Source of the DNA: Spirirestis rafaelensis WJT71-NPBG6
GTDB lineage: Bacteria > Cyanobacteriota > Cyanobacteriia > Cyanobacteriales > Nostocaceae
Assembly (NCBI GenBank): GCA_019359015.1
Contig: JAHHID010000014.1
Coordinates: forward strand, 1-64,000
Direction: 5' to 3'
DNA: 64,000 nucleotides
Each line of letters starts with the position of its first letter. The stretch's first letter is position 1. Below are positions 8,272 to 18,526 of the stretch, one piece after another. Made by a program: the position numbers and the translations under genes. Below the pieces are notes generated by a model. That model saw only the letters and a list, made by a program, of their open reading frames with translations. It did no database searches and was not told where the DNA came from.

Positions 8272-9210
8272 TTAACGTAGAAGACTCGAACCAGCAGGAC
8301 ATTCAATTTGCCCCCCTTCCTTACTGGGGATAAATTTTAGCATTAGTGGTGGTATTTTTGAAGGATTATTAGTTTCACAAATACCAGCAATTGTCAAGTT
8401 TTCTTTATTGACTTTAGTGACAAATACAGCACTAGTATAGCTTTTACTTTCCGGACTCTTGGCAATAGCTGTCATCATCACGCTTGAAGTTAGTTTATCT
8501 TGAGGTAAAATTCGATATTGGTAATTCTCAGTTTCTGGCTTGATATCAACAGCCAGTTGCTCAATTGTTGTAGCAAACTTATTATTTTCTAGATAATAAG
8601 CTTGCTGTACCTGGTTCATAGCGTTAAGAATTTGTTTGCCTTCCATTGCTGGCTGAGTGCTACCTTGCCTTTCTGGTTCACCATTGAAAACTTGAATTTT
8701 TTCTGGCAAAGTTGTTGCATCAGAAACTTTCTCAAATATCATTGCGTTAGCAGAAAAAGCTTTTGGTCTGGTATTTCCCGGATTAGTGCCATGTAATTGC
8801 AATCGCATTTTCCCATCAGCCAAAAACTCAAATATTGTTAATACTGGTTCTGCACTATTCGGTATTGTTACATCCAACTGCATCGGATTGAAAGTGGGAT
8901 TGATGCGATACTGAAATTCTAAGGCAACAGGGGTATTCGAGTTAGATGGTAGCGAGAATAATTTTCCTTGTGGCGTGAAAATGAAGATTAAGGTTTCTGA
9001 GGATGAAGGGTCTTTAGCTTTCCATTGTCCTAATAATTTCTGGTTAACATTTGTACCATTAGCTTTTTCAGATTCAGGTGGTAACGGTGTAATTTGGTCT
9101 TGAGCAAGTACTGTTGTGTTGAGTGTAGCGAGTAGCCCGATAACTATGCTATTGGTGAGCAATTGAAGAGTGATTTGCCGTTTGTTAATTTTTAGTAGGT
9201 TTGGATACAT
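8272..9210 (-). CDS. Type IV pilin-like G/H family protein
   Basis: A 312-residue exported protein. Residues about 10-36 form a hydrophobic signal segment ending in TVLAQ. The C-terminal half (MEGKQILNAMNQVQQAYYLENNKFA onwards, about 200-310) matches the cyanobacterial pilin G/H domain, with an A-Y-Y-L-E/N-N-K-F signature seen in secreted pilin-like proteins. The N-terminal half resembles a lipocalin-like beta domain (LLGQWKAKD..., TLIFIFTPQGKLFSL). The N-terminus lacks the normal pilin GFTLIE prepilin site, so it is probably a periplasmic or outer-surface protein rather than a pilus subunit. Located directly upstream of purN. Confidence 0.75.
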   Translation of the reverse strand: MYPNLLKINKRQITLQLLTNSIVIGLLATLNTTVLAQDQITPLPPESEKANGTNVNQKLLGQWKAKDPSSSETLIFIFTPQGKLFSLPSNSNTPVALEFQYRINPTFNPMQLDVTIPNSAEPVLTIFEFLADGKMRLQLHGTNPGNTRPKAFSANAMIFEKVSDATTLPEKIQVFNGEPERQGSTQPAMEGKQILNAMNQVQQAYYLENNKFATTIEQLAVDIKPETENYQYRILPQDKLTSSVMMTAIAKSPESKSYTSAVFVTKVNKENLTIAGICETNNPSKIPPLMLKFIPSKEGGQIECPAGSSLLR

Positions 9211-9345
9211 TATGCTTAGATACTAGTTGAATAACAGGATCTTAAACTCTTGTAAATTGATCCGCTACTCAACAAAAAGCCAGGATAATTACCTGTAAAG
9301 CATTACAGCTTTTTGAACTAAAATTTGGAATATTAATAAGCTTTT

Positions 9346-9544
9346 ATGACATTACCGCGATCGCGTCAATTGCTAGATAACGATACAGTAGCGGCTTGGA
9401 TTTTTCTCACCCCAGCATTGATTTTCCTCAGCTTCACTGCTGGTAGTTTCTACATCCACAGGTATTGATTGGGTAGGGCTGAAAAATAATTGGCGTTTGT
9501 TAATCAACCCAGATTTTTAGCAAGTTGTAAATAACACCTCTTAG
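9346..9544 (+). pseudogene. Relic of a sugar ABC transporter permease (N-terminus)
   Basis: ATG 9346 opens a 40-codon frame (TVAAWIFLTPALIFL, first membrane helix of a carbohydrate permease) that stops at TGA 9466-9468. The sequence then continues in another frame as GIDWVGLKNNWRLLINPDF, a stop, and QVVNNT, which is the next conserved stretch of the same permease type. A deletion (loss of the rest of TM1), a frameshift, a stop and loss of all later exported helices show this is dead. It ends in an ATGCCCAATGCCCAA repeat just before the giant kinase. Confidence 0.65.
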
Positions 9545-9593
9545 AAAGTAGAAAAAGAGTTATTACCAATGCCCAATGCCCAACCCCTAACTC

Positions 9594-12500
9594 CTAACTC
9601 TTCTTTGTCAATTTGGTAACAGCAGCAACTAGCTGTGCTGGTTCGGCTGGCTTGGGGACATGGATTTGAAAGCCGGCTGAAATTGCTTGTTGGCGATCGT
9701 ATTCTCCCGCATAAGCTGTTAGAGCGATCGCTGGTATTTGTCCCCCTTGTTCTGGCAACCAGTTTCTCACTTGGCGAATCAGCATGTAGCCGTCCATTTC
9801 TGGCATTCCAATATCGCTTAATAAAACATCTAATTTCGACTTTGCCAAAATTTCCAATGCTTCCAACGCTGATGAAACTGCTATCACTTCGGCTTTCTCT
9901 TGTTGCAACACGAAGGTGATAAAATCTCGCGAATCAACGTCATCATCTACAATCAGTATTTTGATTCCTTCCAAATTAGGTGAATTAAGTTCAGCTTCTT
10001 TGGTTAACTCAATTTCTCCTGAATCTGTTGTTGACAATAATGGCAGCTTGACTGTAAACGTTGCTCCTTGTCCTTCGCCGAGACTTTCTGCAAAGACTGT
10101 ACCACCGTGGAGTTCTACTAACTGTCGCACGATCGCCAATCCTAATCCCAATCCACCAAATTTTCTCGTAGTGGCACTATCTGCTTGGCGAAAGTAATCA
10201 AACACATGAGGTAAAAACTCAGGGTCAATACCTTTACCTGTATCGCTAACTGTAATTTTCGCATAGGAATTGGTAATTGGTAATTGGGAATTGGGCATTG
10301 GTAATTGTCCCCCTTGTCCCCCTTGTCCCCCTGTCCCCCTGTCCCCCTGCCCCCTGCCCCCTGCCCCCTGTCCCCCTGTCCCCCTGTCCCCATTGCCCAT
10401 TTCCATCGACAATCGCACTTCTACCCGTCCCCCATTGGGTGTGAACTTAACAGCGTTGGAAAGTAAATTCCAAATAACTTGTTGCAAGCGACCTCCATCG
10501 CCTGCGACTTGCCCGACGTTTGGGTCGAAAATCGTCTGAATCGAAATCGATTTCGCTTCTGCTGCTAAACGTACTGTCTCTAAAGCTGCTAAAATAATCG
10601 ATGATGGACTAAGTTTGTCAACATTTAGCGTTAGTTTGCCGCGCAGTATTCGCGAGACATCCAGCAGGTCTTCAATCAGTTGTGCCTGTAATTTAGCATT
10701 GCGCTCAATCGTTGCTAAAGCTTCAGCAGTCTTTGTTTCATCAAACTTGCGGGTTCGCAGTAGCTTAGACCAACCGAGAATCGGGTTTAGTGGAGTGCGT
10801 AATTCGTGAGAAAGAACCGCGAGAAATTCATCTTTGATGCGGTTTGCCGATTCAGCTTGAGTACGCGCTAGTTGTTCGGCTTCGTACAAGCGAGTATTTT
10901 CAATTGCTACAGATGCCATCTGTGCCAATTGTACCAAGATGGCTTCGTCTTCTGCTGTAAACTCGCTTTCGTCGTATTTATCAGATAATTGAATCAGTCC
11001 AATATTGCTACCATCTCGTCCTGTCAGGGGTGCAGCCAGCCAACCGCGCATGGGCGGATGTTTTGCGGCTTCTGCGCCAAATCCGCGCCACCTGGGGTGT
11101 GCTTCGAGTTCTACTTGAGTCATTCGTATGGGACGATTTGTGTGACAAACGCAGGCATAAATGCCTGAGCCATCCGGTTTTTCTTTATAATCTCGCCATG
11201 CAGCATATTTATCTGAAAGTGAGACTGCGTTGATAGCTTGTGCCCAATTATTATCAATCGTCATGCTGGTGACTGATTGATGTGCGCCGATAATAAAACG
11301 CGATCGCTCAGTAATTACTTTGAGAACTTCTTCGATAGAAACTGCTGAATTTATCGCCAATGCTGCCTCAGTCAACCCACGCAGTTGACCGGCATATTGC
11401 TGCGATCGCATTAGCATTTCTTCTCGTTCGGCTTCAGCTTGTTTGCGATCGCTAATATCGGTAACTAACCCCATCAGATGAATCGGCTTACCGTTGATAT
11501 CTCGGTAAACACTTCCTCGTGCCCAAATCCAAGTTAAGCTTTGATCAACCCGGATGATTCTACACTCAAAGTCCCAGTCTTCGTAAGTTTCGAGCGTGTT
11601 CCTAAACTTTTGAGCCACCATCTCACGGTCATCTGGATGAACGTGTTCTAAAAATATTTCGTAGTTCCACTCACTTCGCAGCGATTCATAGCCAAATATC
11701 TGGTCATGTTTTAGCGAACGATGAGCGGCGTAAGGTTCGTTTAACAGATTCAATTTCCAATCGCCGAACTGTGCCGAATCTAGAACAAATCTTAGACGAG
11801 TGCTACTTTCGCGCACCGTCTCCTCTGCAACTTTGCGATCGCTAATGTCAATACACGAGCCAATATAACCCAGAAAATTACCTGATGATGTAAAACGCGG
11901 CACGCCGTTATCTAAAATCCAACGATACTCGCCGTCATAACGTCTCAGCCGATACTCCATGCTAAATTCTTCACGGGCATCAAAGGCATTTATATAAATA
12001 TCTAAACAATACTGCAAATCATCAGGATGCACTCCTTCCACCCAACCATTACCCATTTCTTGCTCGATTGTCCGCCCGGTAAACTCAAGCCAGGTTTTGT
12101 TAAAATAATTACAAAGCTTGCTACTATCAGACATCCAAATTAAAGTAGGAGATGCATCCGCCATTTCCCGGAATCGTTCTTCACTTTCCCGTAATGCCGC
12201 TTCCACCCGCTGGCGTTCGGTTACATTCAACACCAGTGATAGCACTGAAATTAACTTGCCGGATTCATCTAATAAAGTCGAGTTGTACCACTCACAATAC
12301 ACAATTGAATTATCTTTTGTGTAATTGCGGTTGTAACAAATAGTACTATTTTGCAGTCCGTCAGCCAGCCGAATCACCGTATCTGTAACAACTTCTAAAT
12401 CTTCCGTAAAGACAAACTGCCAGTCTTGCACATTTTTACCGATTACTTCCTCAGCTTGCCAGCCAAAAATTCGTTCAGCTTCCGCTGACCAACGAGAGAC

Positions 12501-15263
12501 GCGAAATTCATGATCCCACTCAATCACTGCCAAAGGCGAGTTTTCTACATGAAAGTTTAACCTTTGCAGGGCATTTTGCAATGATGTTTCCGCAGCCTTA
12601 CGAGTACTAATATCGCGGAAATAAATACCTATTCCCTCTGGCGATGGATAAGCATGAATTTCCAACCACATCATTAATGGTTCGTATAGTACCTCAAAAT
12701 GTACCGGAGTTTGCTCTGCCAACGCTTGACGATATTTTTGCTCAACAATTGTGCCGACTGACCAAGACCACATTTCCCAATGCGTTTTGCCAATCATTTC
12801 CTCTGGCTGCATATTATTGATCCTTGCTGTCTGTTGGTTCACATAAGTGATCCGCCATTCGCGATCAAGAGCAAGAAAGGCATCGGTCATATTTTCCAGA
12901 ACGTTGCTCAGATGCTGGTTGGCATCTCGCAGCACTTGCTTTATGCTCTGGCGCATTCTGCTCAATTTTATGGTAGCCTCGACACGTGCCAGCAGTTCAC
13001 GACCAGAGAAAGGTTTAACTAGGTAATCGTCAGCGCCCAATTCTAACCCCTCAATCCGGGATTCTTCCCCAGCACGAGCAGACAACAAGATGATCGGTAT
13101 CTCTTTGGTTAATGGTTCTTGGCGCAGTTGCCGCAACAACTCCAAGCCATCGAGTCCTGGCATCATGATATCAGTTAAAACTAAATCAAAAGGTTGCTGT
13201 CGGATGGCGGCTAAAGCAGCTAATCCATCTCCTACCACTTCTACCTGATAATTTTGGTGAAGCAGACGCTTGACATAATCGCGCATATCTGCATTATCAT
13301 CAGCAAGGAGAATACGGGATATTGGGGATTGGGCATAGGGCATTGGGAAAAAATTCCTCTCAAGATCTCCCTGCTCTGTGCCCCCAGTCCCTAGCCCCCA
13401 GCCCCTAGTCTTTTCTGCTGGCAACCAGCCCAAGGCTTCTTCAACGTAGGAGGCAGCCCCGACTTCGGTTGATGCTAATGTATTAATTGCGCCAATTCGG
13501 TCGCTTGGTAAGTGAGCATCTCCTGTGGGGATAGATACTACAAAGCTGGTTCCCTGATCAATAATGCTACTTACACTGATGATGCCACCGTGTAGTTTTA
13601 CTAATTCTTGGACTAACGATAAACCAATTCCAGACCCCTCAAAACTACGTCCCTTCGCACCTTGTACCCGGTGAAAACGCTCGAATAAACGGGGTATCTC
13701 TTTTTCTGGAATGCCTGTGCCGGTATCACTTATCTCTAACTCGACGTGATTTTGGCAATCGCGTAATGCTACTTTTATCTCTCCTTGGAAGGTAAACTTA
13801 AAAGCGTTGGAGAGCAGATTTAGGACAATCTTTTCCCACATCTGCCGGTCTACGTACACCGATTGCGACAGGGGTGGACAGTCTACTATCAAGCGCATAC
13901 CCGCTGCCTCGATTACTGAGCGGAACAAGCTAGCTAGTTCGGCAGTGAACGCGGAAAGATCAATTAATTCATATACAGCTTGGATGCGTCCAGCTTCAAT
14001 CCGCGAGAAATCTAGCAGACTGTTTACCAATTTCAGCAAACGCAGTGAGTTGCGATGCATTAGTTGCAATTGTTCTTGGTCTTGTGGCGCAAGCTGTTCT
14101 AAGCGATCGCGCAACATTTCCTCTAAAGGTGAGATAATTAGCGTTAGCGGCGTGCGAAACTCATGGCTGATGTTACTAAAAAAGGTCGTTTTCGCACGGT
14201 CTAACTCAGCAAGCGCTTCCGCTCGTTTTCGTTCGGTTTCGTAGGCACGAGCATTAGCGATCGCTGTTCCCACATGACCTGCGATCAACTCAAAGAAACC
14301 GGCATACTCTTCATCTAAAGCACGTCGCGGATTGATACCAACTACCAGTAAACCAGCCGGAAAGTTCTGGTTTGCTTGGGTTATCGGTAATATTAATGCC
14401 GAGTCAGCTAAATCTGCATAACTGGAGGCACCCCAATTATCTACCCGCTCAGGTTGACCTGTCTGCACAACTTTTACCAGCGGGAAGGGGTGTGTATCAT
14501 CTGACAATAAATCTAAAGTTTCTTGGCTTGCTATTTCTGGAGGTGCTAATCCCCCTGCTTTTATCAACTGAGCTTGTTTACCTGCTTCATCCAGCAAATA
14601 AATTAAAGCAAAGGGAATATCAGCGACATTATCAGCTAAAGTTTTTATACTCAGTTCGCAAGCTGACTCAACAGTCTTTGCCTGGGAAGTTTTCGCGGCT
14701 AACTCTCGTACAGTACGTAACCGTCGTTCGCTCAAAACCCGCTCGGTTGTTTCCGTGACAGCAGTAAAAACCCCACCTATGCCACCTGTTTCATCTCGAA
14801 TGGGACTGTAAGAAAAAGTGAAGTAGGATTCTTCAAGATAACCATTGCGGTCTATTAAGAGTAACTGATCGTCAGACCAAGTAGCATTGCCTGTAATCAT
14901 TACACTTTCGAGCATCGGTCCGATGATATCCCATATTTCTGCCCAACACTCGCGTGCTGGCTGACCTAAAGCTTGCGGGTGTTTAGTCGCTCCCAGAATT
15001 GGACGGTAAGCATCGTTATAAAGCATGGCAAATTCCGATCCCCACCAAATCTGGATTGGGAATCGAGAGGATAAGCAAATGCTGAGAGAAGTACGTAAAC
15101 TTTGAGACCAATCCTTAACGGAACCGATTGGTGTAACTGACCAATCGAGAGTCCGCATCAAAAGACTCATTTCCCCATTGCCAGGAAAGATATCCTCTTG
15201 CTGATAATTTGGAGATGTGGAGCGATCGCTTCCCAGCTGGTAGTCGGATTCCTTGTCTTGCAT
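9594..15263 (-). CDS. Giant hybrid histidine kinase with two kinase cores and two receivers
   Basis: A 1889-residue soluble sensor. Approximate order: N-terminal PAS-like domain (30-160), GAF (180-345), HisKA with phospho-acceptor in SHEFRTPLT (about 366), HATPase (470-590), receiver with Asp in LTDIMMPGLDG (about 700), four PAS/PAC domains (795-1290), GAF (1310-1465), second HisKA with SHELRTPLNP (about 1486), second HATPase (1595-1720) and a C-terminal receiver with LSDIGMPEMDG (about 1815). No membrane segment is seen. Two complete kinase-receiver sets in one chain suggest fusion of two hybrid kinases. Low-complexity segments rich in G-D-R-G-T-G-G-Q occur within the second HATPase domain (about 1622-1667) and between the first HATPase and receiver (about 610-650), coded by C-rich repeats. 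Ligand unknown. Confidence 0.9.
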   Translation of the reverse strand: MQDKESDYQLGSDRSTSPNYQQEDIFPGNGEMSLLMRTLDWSVTPIGSVKDWSQSLRTSLSICLSSRFPIQIWWGSEFAMLYNDAYRPILGATKHPQALGQPARECWAEIWDIIGPMLESVMITGNATWSDDQLLLIDRNGYLEESYFTFSYSPIRDETGGIGGVFTAVTETTERVLSERRLRTVRELAAKTSQAKTVESACELSIKTLADNVADIPFALIYLLDEAGKQAQLIKAGGLAPPEIASQETLDLLSDDTHPFPLVKVVQTGQPERVDNWGASSYADLADSALILPITQANQNFPAGLLVVGINPRRALDEEYAGFFELIAGHVGTAIANARAYETERKRAEALAELDRAKTTFFSNISHEFRTPLTLIISPLEEMLRDRLEQLAPQDQEQLQLMHRNSLRLLKLVNSLLDFSRIEAGRIQAVYELIDLSAFTAELASLFRSVIEAAGMRLIVDCPPLSQSVYVDRQMWEKIVLNLLSNAFKFTFQGEIKVALRDCQNHVELEISDTGTGIPEKEIPRLFERFHRVQGAKGRSFEGSGIGLSLVQELVKLHGGIISVSSIIDQGTSFVVSIPTGDAHLPSDRIGAINTLASTEVGAASYVEEALGWLPAEKTRGWGLGTGGTEQGDLERNFFPMPYAQSPISRILLADDNADMRDYVKRLLHQNYQVEVVGDGLAALAAIRQQPFDLVLTDIMMPGLDGLELLRQLRQEPLTKEIPIILLSARAGEESRIEGLELGADDYLVKPFSGRELLARVEATIKLSRMRQSIKQVLRDANQHLSNVLENMTDAFLALDREWRITYVNQQTARINNMQPEEMIGKTHWEMWSWSVGTIVEQKYRQALAEQTPVHFEVLYEPLMMWLEIHAYPSPEGIGIYFRDISTRKAAETSLQNALQRLNFHVENSPLAVIEWDHEFRVSRWSAEAERIFGWQAEEVIGKNVQDWQFVFTEDLEVVTDTVIRLADGLQNSTICYNRNYTKDNSIVYCEWYNSTLLDESGKLISVLSLVLNVTERQRVEAALRESEERFREMADASPTLIWMSDSSKLCNYFNKTWLEFTGRTIEQEMGNGWVEGVHPDDLQYCLDIYINAFDAREEFSMEYRLRRYDGEYRWILDNGVPRFTSSGNFLGYIGSCIDISDRKVAEETVRESSTRLRFVLDSAQFGDWKLNLLNEPYAAHRSLKHDQIFGYESLRSEWNYEIFLEHVHPDDREMVAQKFRNTLETYEDWDFECRIIRVDQSLTWIWARGSVYRDINGKPIHLMGLVTDISDRKQAEAEREEMLMRSQQYAGQLRGLTEAALAINSAVSIEEVLKVITERSRFIIGAHQSVTSMTIDNNWAQAINAVSLSDKYAAWRDYKEKPDGSGIYACVCHTNRPIRMTQVELEAHPRWRGFGAEAAKHPPMRGWLAAPLTGRDGSNIGLIQLSDKYDESEFTAEDEAILVQLAQMASVAIENTRLYEAEQLARTQAESANRIKDEFLAVLSHELRTPLNPILGWSKLLRTRKFDETKTAEALATIERNAKLQAQLIEDLLDVSRILRGKLTLNVDKLSPSSIILAALETVRLAAEAKSISIQTIFDPNVGQVAGDGGRLQQVIWNLLSNAVKFTPNGGRVEVRLSMEMGNGDRGTGGQGAGGRGQGDRGTGGQGGQGGQLPMPNSQLPITNSYAKITVSDTGKGIDPEFLPHVFDYFRQADSATTRKFGGLGLGLAIVRQLVELHGGTVFAESLGEGQGATFTVKLPLLSTTDSGEIELTKEAELNSPNLEGIKILIVDDDVDSRDFITFVLQQEKAEVIAVSSALEALEILAKSKLDVLLSDIGMPEMDGYMLIRQVRNWLPEQGGQIPAIALTAYAGEYDRQQAISAGFQIHVPKPAEPAQLVAAVTKLTKKS
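10262..10399. repeat. C-rich simple repeat inserted in frame in the giant kinase
   Basis: GGTAATTGGTAATTGGGAATTG-type units followed by CCCCCTTGT/CCCCCTGCC units, the same composition as the intergenic repeats of this window. On the minus strand it codes a Gly/Gln/Arg/Asp-rich segment of about 45 residues placed between beta strands of the second HATPase domain. The frame is kept across it. Confidence 0.7.
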
Positions 15264-15392
15264 TTTAGGGGTTAAATGAAATCTACAAGAATTTTTTGTC
15301 TATTAACCTACACTTAGGGTAAGCTATTCTCGAAAAGTTAACTACCACAGAGCGCGATCGGCATCCGGCAACGCCAATTTTTTGACTTATAT

Positions 15393-16093
15393 TTACACAG
15401 CAGTGCTAATAGGTTCGCGCCTTTGGTCTGTAGCTTGCTCTATATTATGTAGAGTGTTCAAAGACAAAAAGCCAAAACCGACTTTAGAGGCAAGATCCAG
15501 CAACGTATAAAACATTGTTTCCGTACCTTGAGCAAAAAGGTTAAAGCCTTCTGTTCCCAAAATCCACACAACCGGGTACAGCGTCCACAACACCAAATGC
15601 ACTGTCACCAACTTGCGGAATGCTTGCTTGCATCTTGGGTGATTGCGTTCAGCCTGAGTGCGGTACTGATTTAACAACATATAAGCAACTGCAAGATAAG
15701 CAGCGCAACTGACAATATACCAAATATAGCTAATAGGTTTAGGTGAAATCGTCGCCACAAAACCAGTAACAATCATATAGGCATTTGCTCCTAACAAGCT
15801 ACCAGTAATTGGTAAACTAGTTTTGCCTAAAAAAGTAAGATCCAGCAGCAACAGCGGTGTTGACAAAAACCAAGTTACATATCGTACCCAATAAGTAGGG
15901 CGATCGTTAATAATATTAACGCCTTGTTTAAGTGCCATAGCTAAATAAAGTCCAGCAGCAATCAAACAAATAAAGAAATTCAGTGTATATAATATTTTCC
16001 ACTGCTCATTTTTAGCGTTGTGTGCGCCAAATCCAAAAAAATTCCACCTAATGCCATACCGATGACACCAGTCCACAGCCAAGCTTGAATCAT
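15393..16093 (-). CDS. TSD-motif microbial rhodopsin (light-driven anion pump type), frameshifted 5' end
   Basis: A seven-helix retinal protein. Helix C reads RYVTWFLSTPLLLLDL, which puts Thr, Ser and Asp at the three key positions (a TSD motif), as in the cyanobacterial halorhodopsin-like chloride pumps. Helix G has the Schiff-base Lys in LDLASKVGFG. Homologous reading begins at ATG 16093 (MIQAWLWTGVIGMALGG), but the T7 run read from 16041 to 16035 puts this part out of frame with the remaining helices (FGFGAHNAKNEQW...). One extra T would restore it. As it stands, an uninterrupted frame exists only from ATG 16082 with a nonsense N-terminus, which would lose much of helix A. Either a recent inactivation, a phase-variable tract or a sequencing error. 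Confidence 0.8.
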
Positions 16094-16274
16094 ATTTAAT
16101 TTCTCAGTAATAGCAATCAAGTAAATTTTCCAGCTTTTGAGTAATTCTCTCGCTGAAAACTTACTTTTTATTCTGCCAGACTTCCTCAGTTAAACAATGC
16201 TTCTAAATACAGATTTTTCGATAAATGCTATGTCTTTAAATATAAGTTAAAAACTATCAAAAGGTAGATTATGT

Positions 16275-16301
16275 GTAGTAAGCGCTCTCTGCGCTTACTA
16301 C
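16275..16301. repeat. Perfect 11-bp hairpin between rhodopsin and kinase genes
   Basis: GTAGTAAGCGC, a 5-base loop (TCTCT) and GCGCTTACTAC form a perfect stem just beyond the stop of the CHASE3 kinase. It may help end or process that leftward transcript; no T-run follows, so it could equally be an interspersed palindrome. Confidence 0.5.
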
Positions 16302-16304
16302 AAG

Positions 16305-18440
16305 CTACTTAACTTCCTTCAAATCAGTCTTCCAAGGAATTCTCACAGTAAAAGTAGTACCAACTCCTAATTTACTTTCTAGTTTAATACTACCACCGTG
16401 TAATTCCACACATTTTTTCACCACAGCGAGTCCTAAACCAGTCCCAGTCACATCCCCAACATTTTCGCCTCTTTGAAAAGCTTGATAAAGTTGTTCCTCT
16501 TCTTCTTTACAAATTCCAATTCCTTGGTCTTGTATCTGAAAAATCGCCTGTCCTGATTCAGCCGCAAGTGTGAAATAAATTTGACTATCATCTGGGGAAT
16601 ACTTGATGGCATTATCAACCAAATTAGTTACAATCGAACGCAGCATTTTTTCATCCATCCAAGCGATTCTTTGAGAACATTCGCTGACAAAAAGGATGTC
16701 TTTTTGAGCGCGAGTACTAAACTTGATTTCTTCTAATAAAGAAAAGCAAAAATCTTCTAAATCTAAAGGTTGTGGTCTAAATTCTAATTTGCCCGCTTCC
16801 GCTCTCGTTAAAGTAAGAATATCTGTTAACAATTGTGTCATCGTTTTCGCTGAAGATTGAATTCGCTCAAGATTTTTCAGCTTTTTCTCTTCTGACCATT
16901 CTTTATTAGAGTTCTCTAAAAGTTGTGCCGAAATTAAAATAGTACTTAAAGGAGTGCGAAATTCATGGGAAACCATTGAAAAGAAGCGAATTTTTAATTC
17001 ATTTAATTCCAGCTCTTTTTCTAAATTTCGTTGAACTTCTTCTGCCCGTTTTCGTTCAGTAATATCCTGTGTAACTACAGCGCGACGATAGATTTTTCCT
17101 AACCCATTTTTAATGGGGAAACTGTGTTCCCAAACCCAGCGCACTGAATCATCGGGACGCACAATGCGGTATTCAATTTCAAATTCTTTTTTGACATTTT
17201 TATTAATGTTCCCAATCACACGAGACTTATCCTCTGGATGAACAGCATCTAGAAATGATTGGGGATTCGTATACAAACTCTCACAACTACGTCCCCAAAT
17301 TTTTTCATAAGCTGGATTAACATATAAAACTATGTCGCTTTTAGCATCCCTCATCCAAAAAATTTCATGGATATTTTCGGCAATTTGTCGAAACTTTTCT
17401 TCGCTGTTAGCTAGTGCCTCCTGTGCTTGCTTTTCTTGAGTAATATCACGTGCTAATACCAATCTTGCAGGTCGTCCTTTAAATGTTAATTCATGAGAAG
17501 TTATTTCTACATCAATTTCCGTACCATCCCGCTTTTTGTGCCTTCTGGTTGCAAATCGCTTATCTGCCCAACGTAGCCCCGGAATTCTATTAAGAAGTGC
17601 GGGTATTTCTTCGGGTGGACGAATGTCTTTAATTGTCATAGATAGAAATTCGCTTTGTGAGTAGCCATATTGTTTAATAGCTACTTCATTAACAGCTAAA
17701 AAATTTAAATTTTCTAAATCGTAAACCCATAAAGGATGAGGGTTAACTTCAAATAAATTCCGGTATCGTTGTTGGCTTTCTCGTAAAGTATCTTCTAATT
17801 GTTGGCGAGTGCTAATTTGTCGATGTAATAATGAATAGACTATAAATAGTAGGGCAAAGCTAATCCAATAACCAGTTACTTTGGCTACGATTGTGAACCT
17901 AAAGCTTGCATCGCTACGAGCTTGATGCTGTTGTACTAATGATTGCTCTTCCTTCTCTATTTGGGTAATCAGTTGCCAAACTTGATATTCGAGGTTCGTA
18001 CTTTTATCTGTAAGGGATAATTGAATTGCTGTGTTAGATTTATCTCGGTTGTAAAAATCAATAGACTGTTTGAGCAAAGTTATTTTCTGGGCAATCAGAC
18101 GTTTGATAAGATTTAGTTTCTGCTGCTGCGTGTAATTATCACTAGTAGCGCTTTGAGCATCTGTTAATTTAGCTTCAATACTTTGAATTGCTTTGTTGTA
18201 TGTTTCTAAATTAGACTTGTTTCCAGTAGTAATGTAGCTGCGTCTAGCTTTTTCAGCATCTCGGACTGTAGTCAGCACATCTCTAACTTTTTGTAATACT
18301 TCGTAGGAATATTCTAATTGTCTTTCTCTAGCGAATAATTTAGTTGTGTTTTGATATGAAATAATGTTAGCAATCCCAATAATCAGCATCGCCAATCCAA
18401 ATCCGACAGCAATGATTTTTCTTTCTAGTGACCATTTCAT
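16305..18440 (-). CDS. CHASE3-PAS-PAS sensor histidine kinase
   Basis: A 711-residue membrane kinase. A first membrane helix (about 10-32) and a second (about 186-206) bracket a periplasmic helical CHASE3-type domain with the ARRSYITTGN stretch. Two PAS/PAC domains follow (about 222-335 and 345-468), then HisKA with the phospho-acceptor His in SMVSHEFRTPLST (about 490) and an HATPase domain with NAIKYSP, DQGIG and GTGLGLAVV boxes. ATG 18440 is preferred; the frame is open two codons further to a TTG. The gene is divergent from an OmpR-type regulator 86 bases away, so the two probably form a two-component pair with promoters in that gap. The signal is unknown. Confidence 0.9.
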   Translation of the reverse strand: MKWSLERKIIAVGFGLAMLIIGIANIISYQNTTKLFARERQLEYSYEVLQKVRDVLTTVRDAEKARRSYITTGNKSNLETYNKAIQSIEAKLTDAQSATSDNYTQQQKLNLIKRLIAQKITLLKQSIDFYNRDKSNTAIQLSLTDKSTNLEYQVWQLITQIEKEEQSLVQQHQARSDASFRFTIVAKVTGYWISFALLFIVYSLLHRQISTRQQLEDTLRESQQRYRNLFEVNPHPLWVYDLENLNFLAVNEVAIKQYGYSQSEFLSMTIKDIRPPEEIPALLNRIPGLRWADKRFATRRHKKRDGTEIDVEITSHELTFKGRPARLVLARDITQEKQAQEALANSEEKFRQIAENIHEIFWMRDAKSDIVLYVNPAYEKIWGRSCESLYTNPQSFLDAVHPEDKSRVIGNINKNVKKEFEIEYRIVRPDDSVRWVWEHSFPIKNGLGKIYRRAVVTQDITERKRAEEVQRNLEKELELNELKIRFFSMVSHEFRTPLSTILISAQLLENSNKEWSEEKKLKNLERIQSSAKTMTQLLTDILTLTRAEAGKLEFRPQPLDLEDFCFSLLEEIKFSTRAQKDILFVSECSQRIAWMDEKMLRSIVTNLVDNAIKYSPDDSQIYFTLAAESGQAIFQIQDQGIGICKEEEEQLYQAFQRGENVGDVTGTGLGLAVVKKCVELHGGSIKLESKLGVGTTFTVRIPWKTDLKEVK

Positions 18441-18526
18441 ATGCAATGCTTGTATGTGAAAAAATTTATGATTAATATCGTTTAGTAATTGATGTCACAT
18501 CTGTTCAAGTTCTTTTAGTTCTTAAT

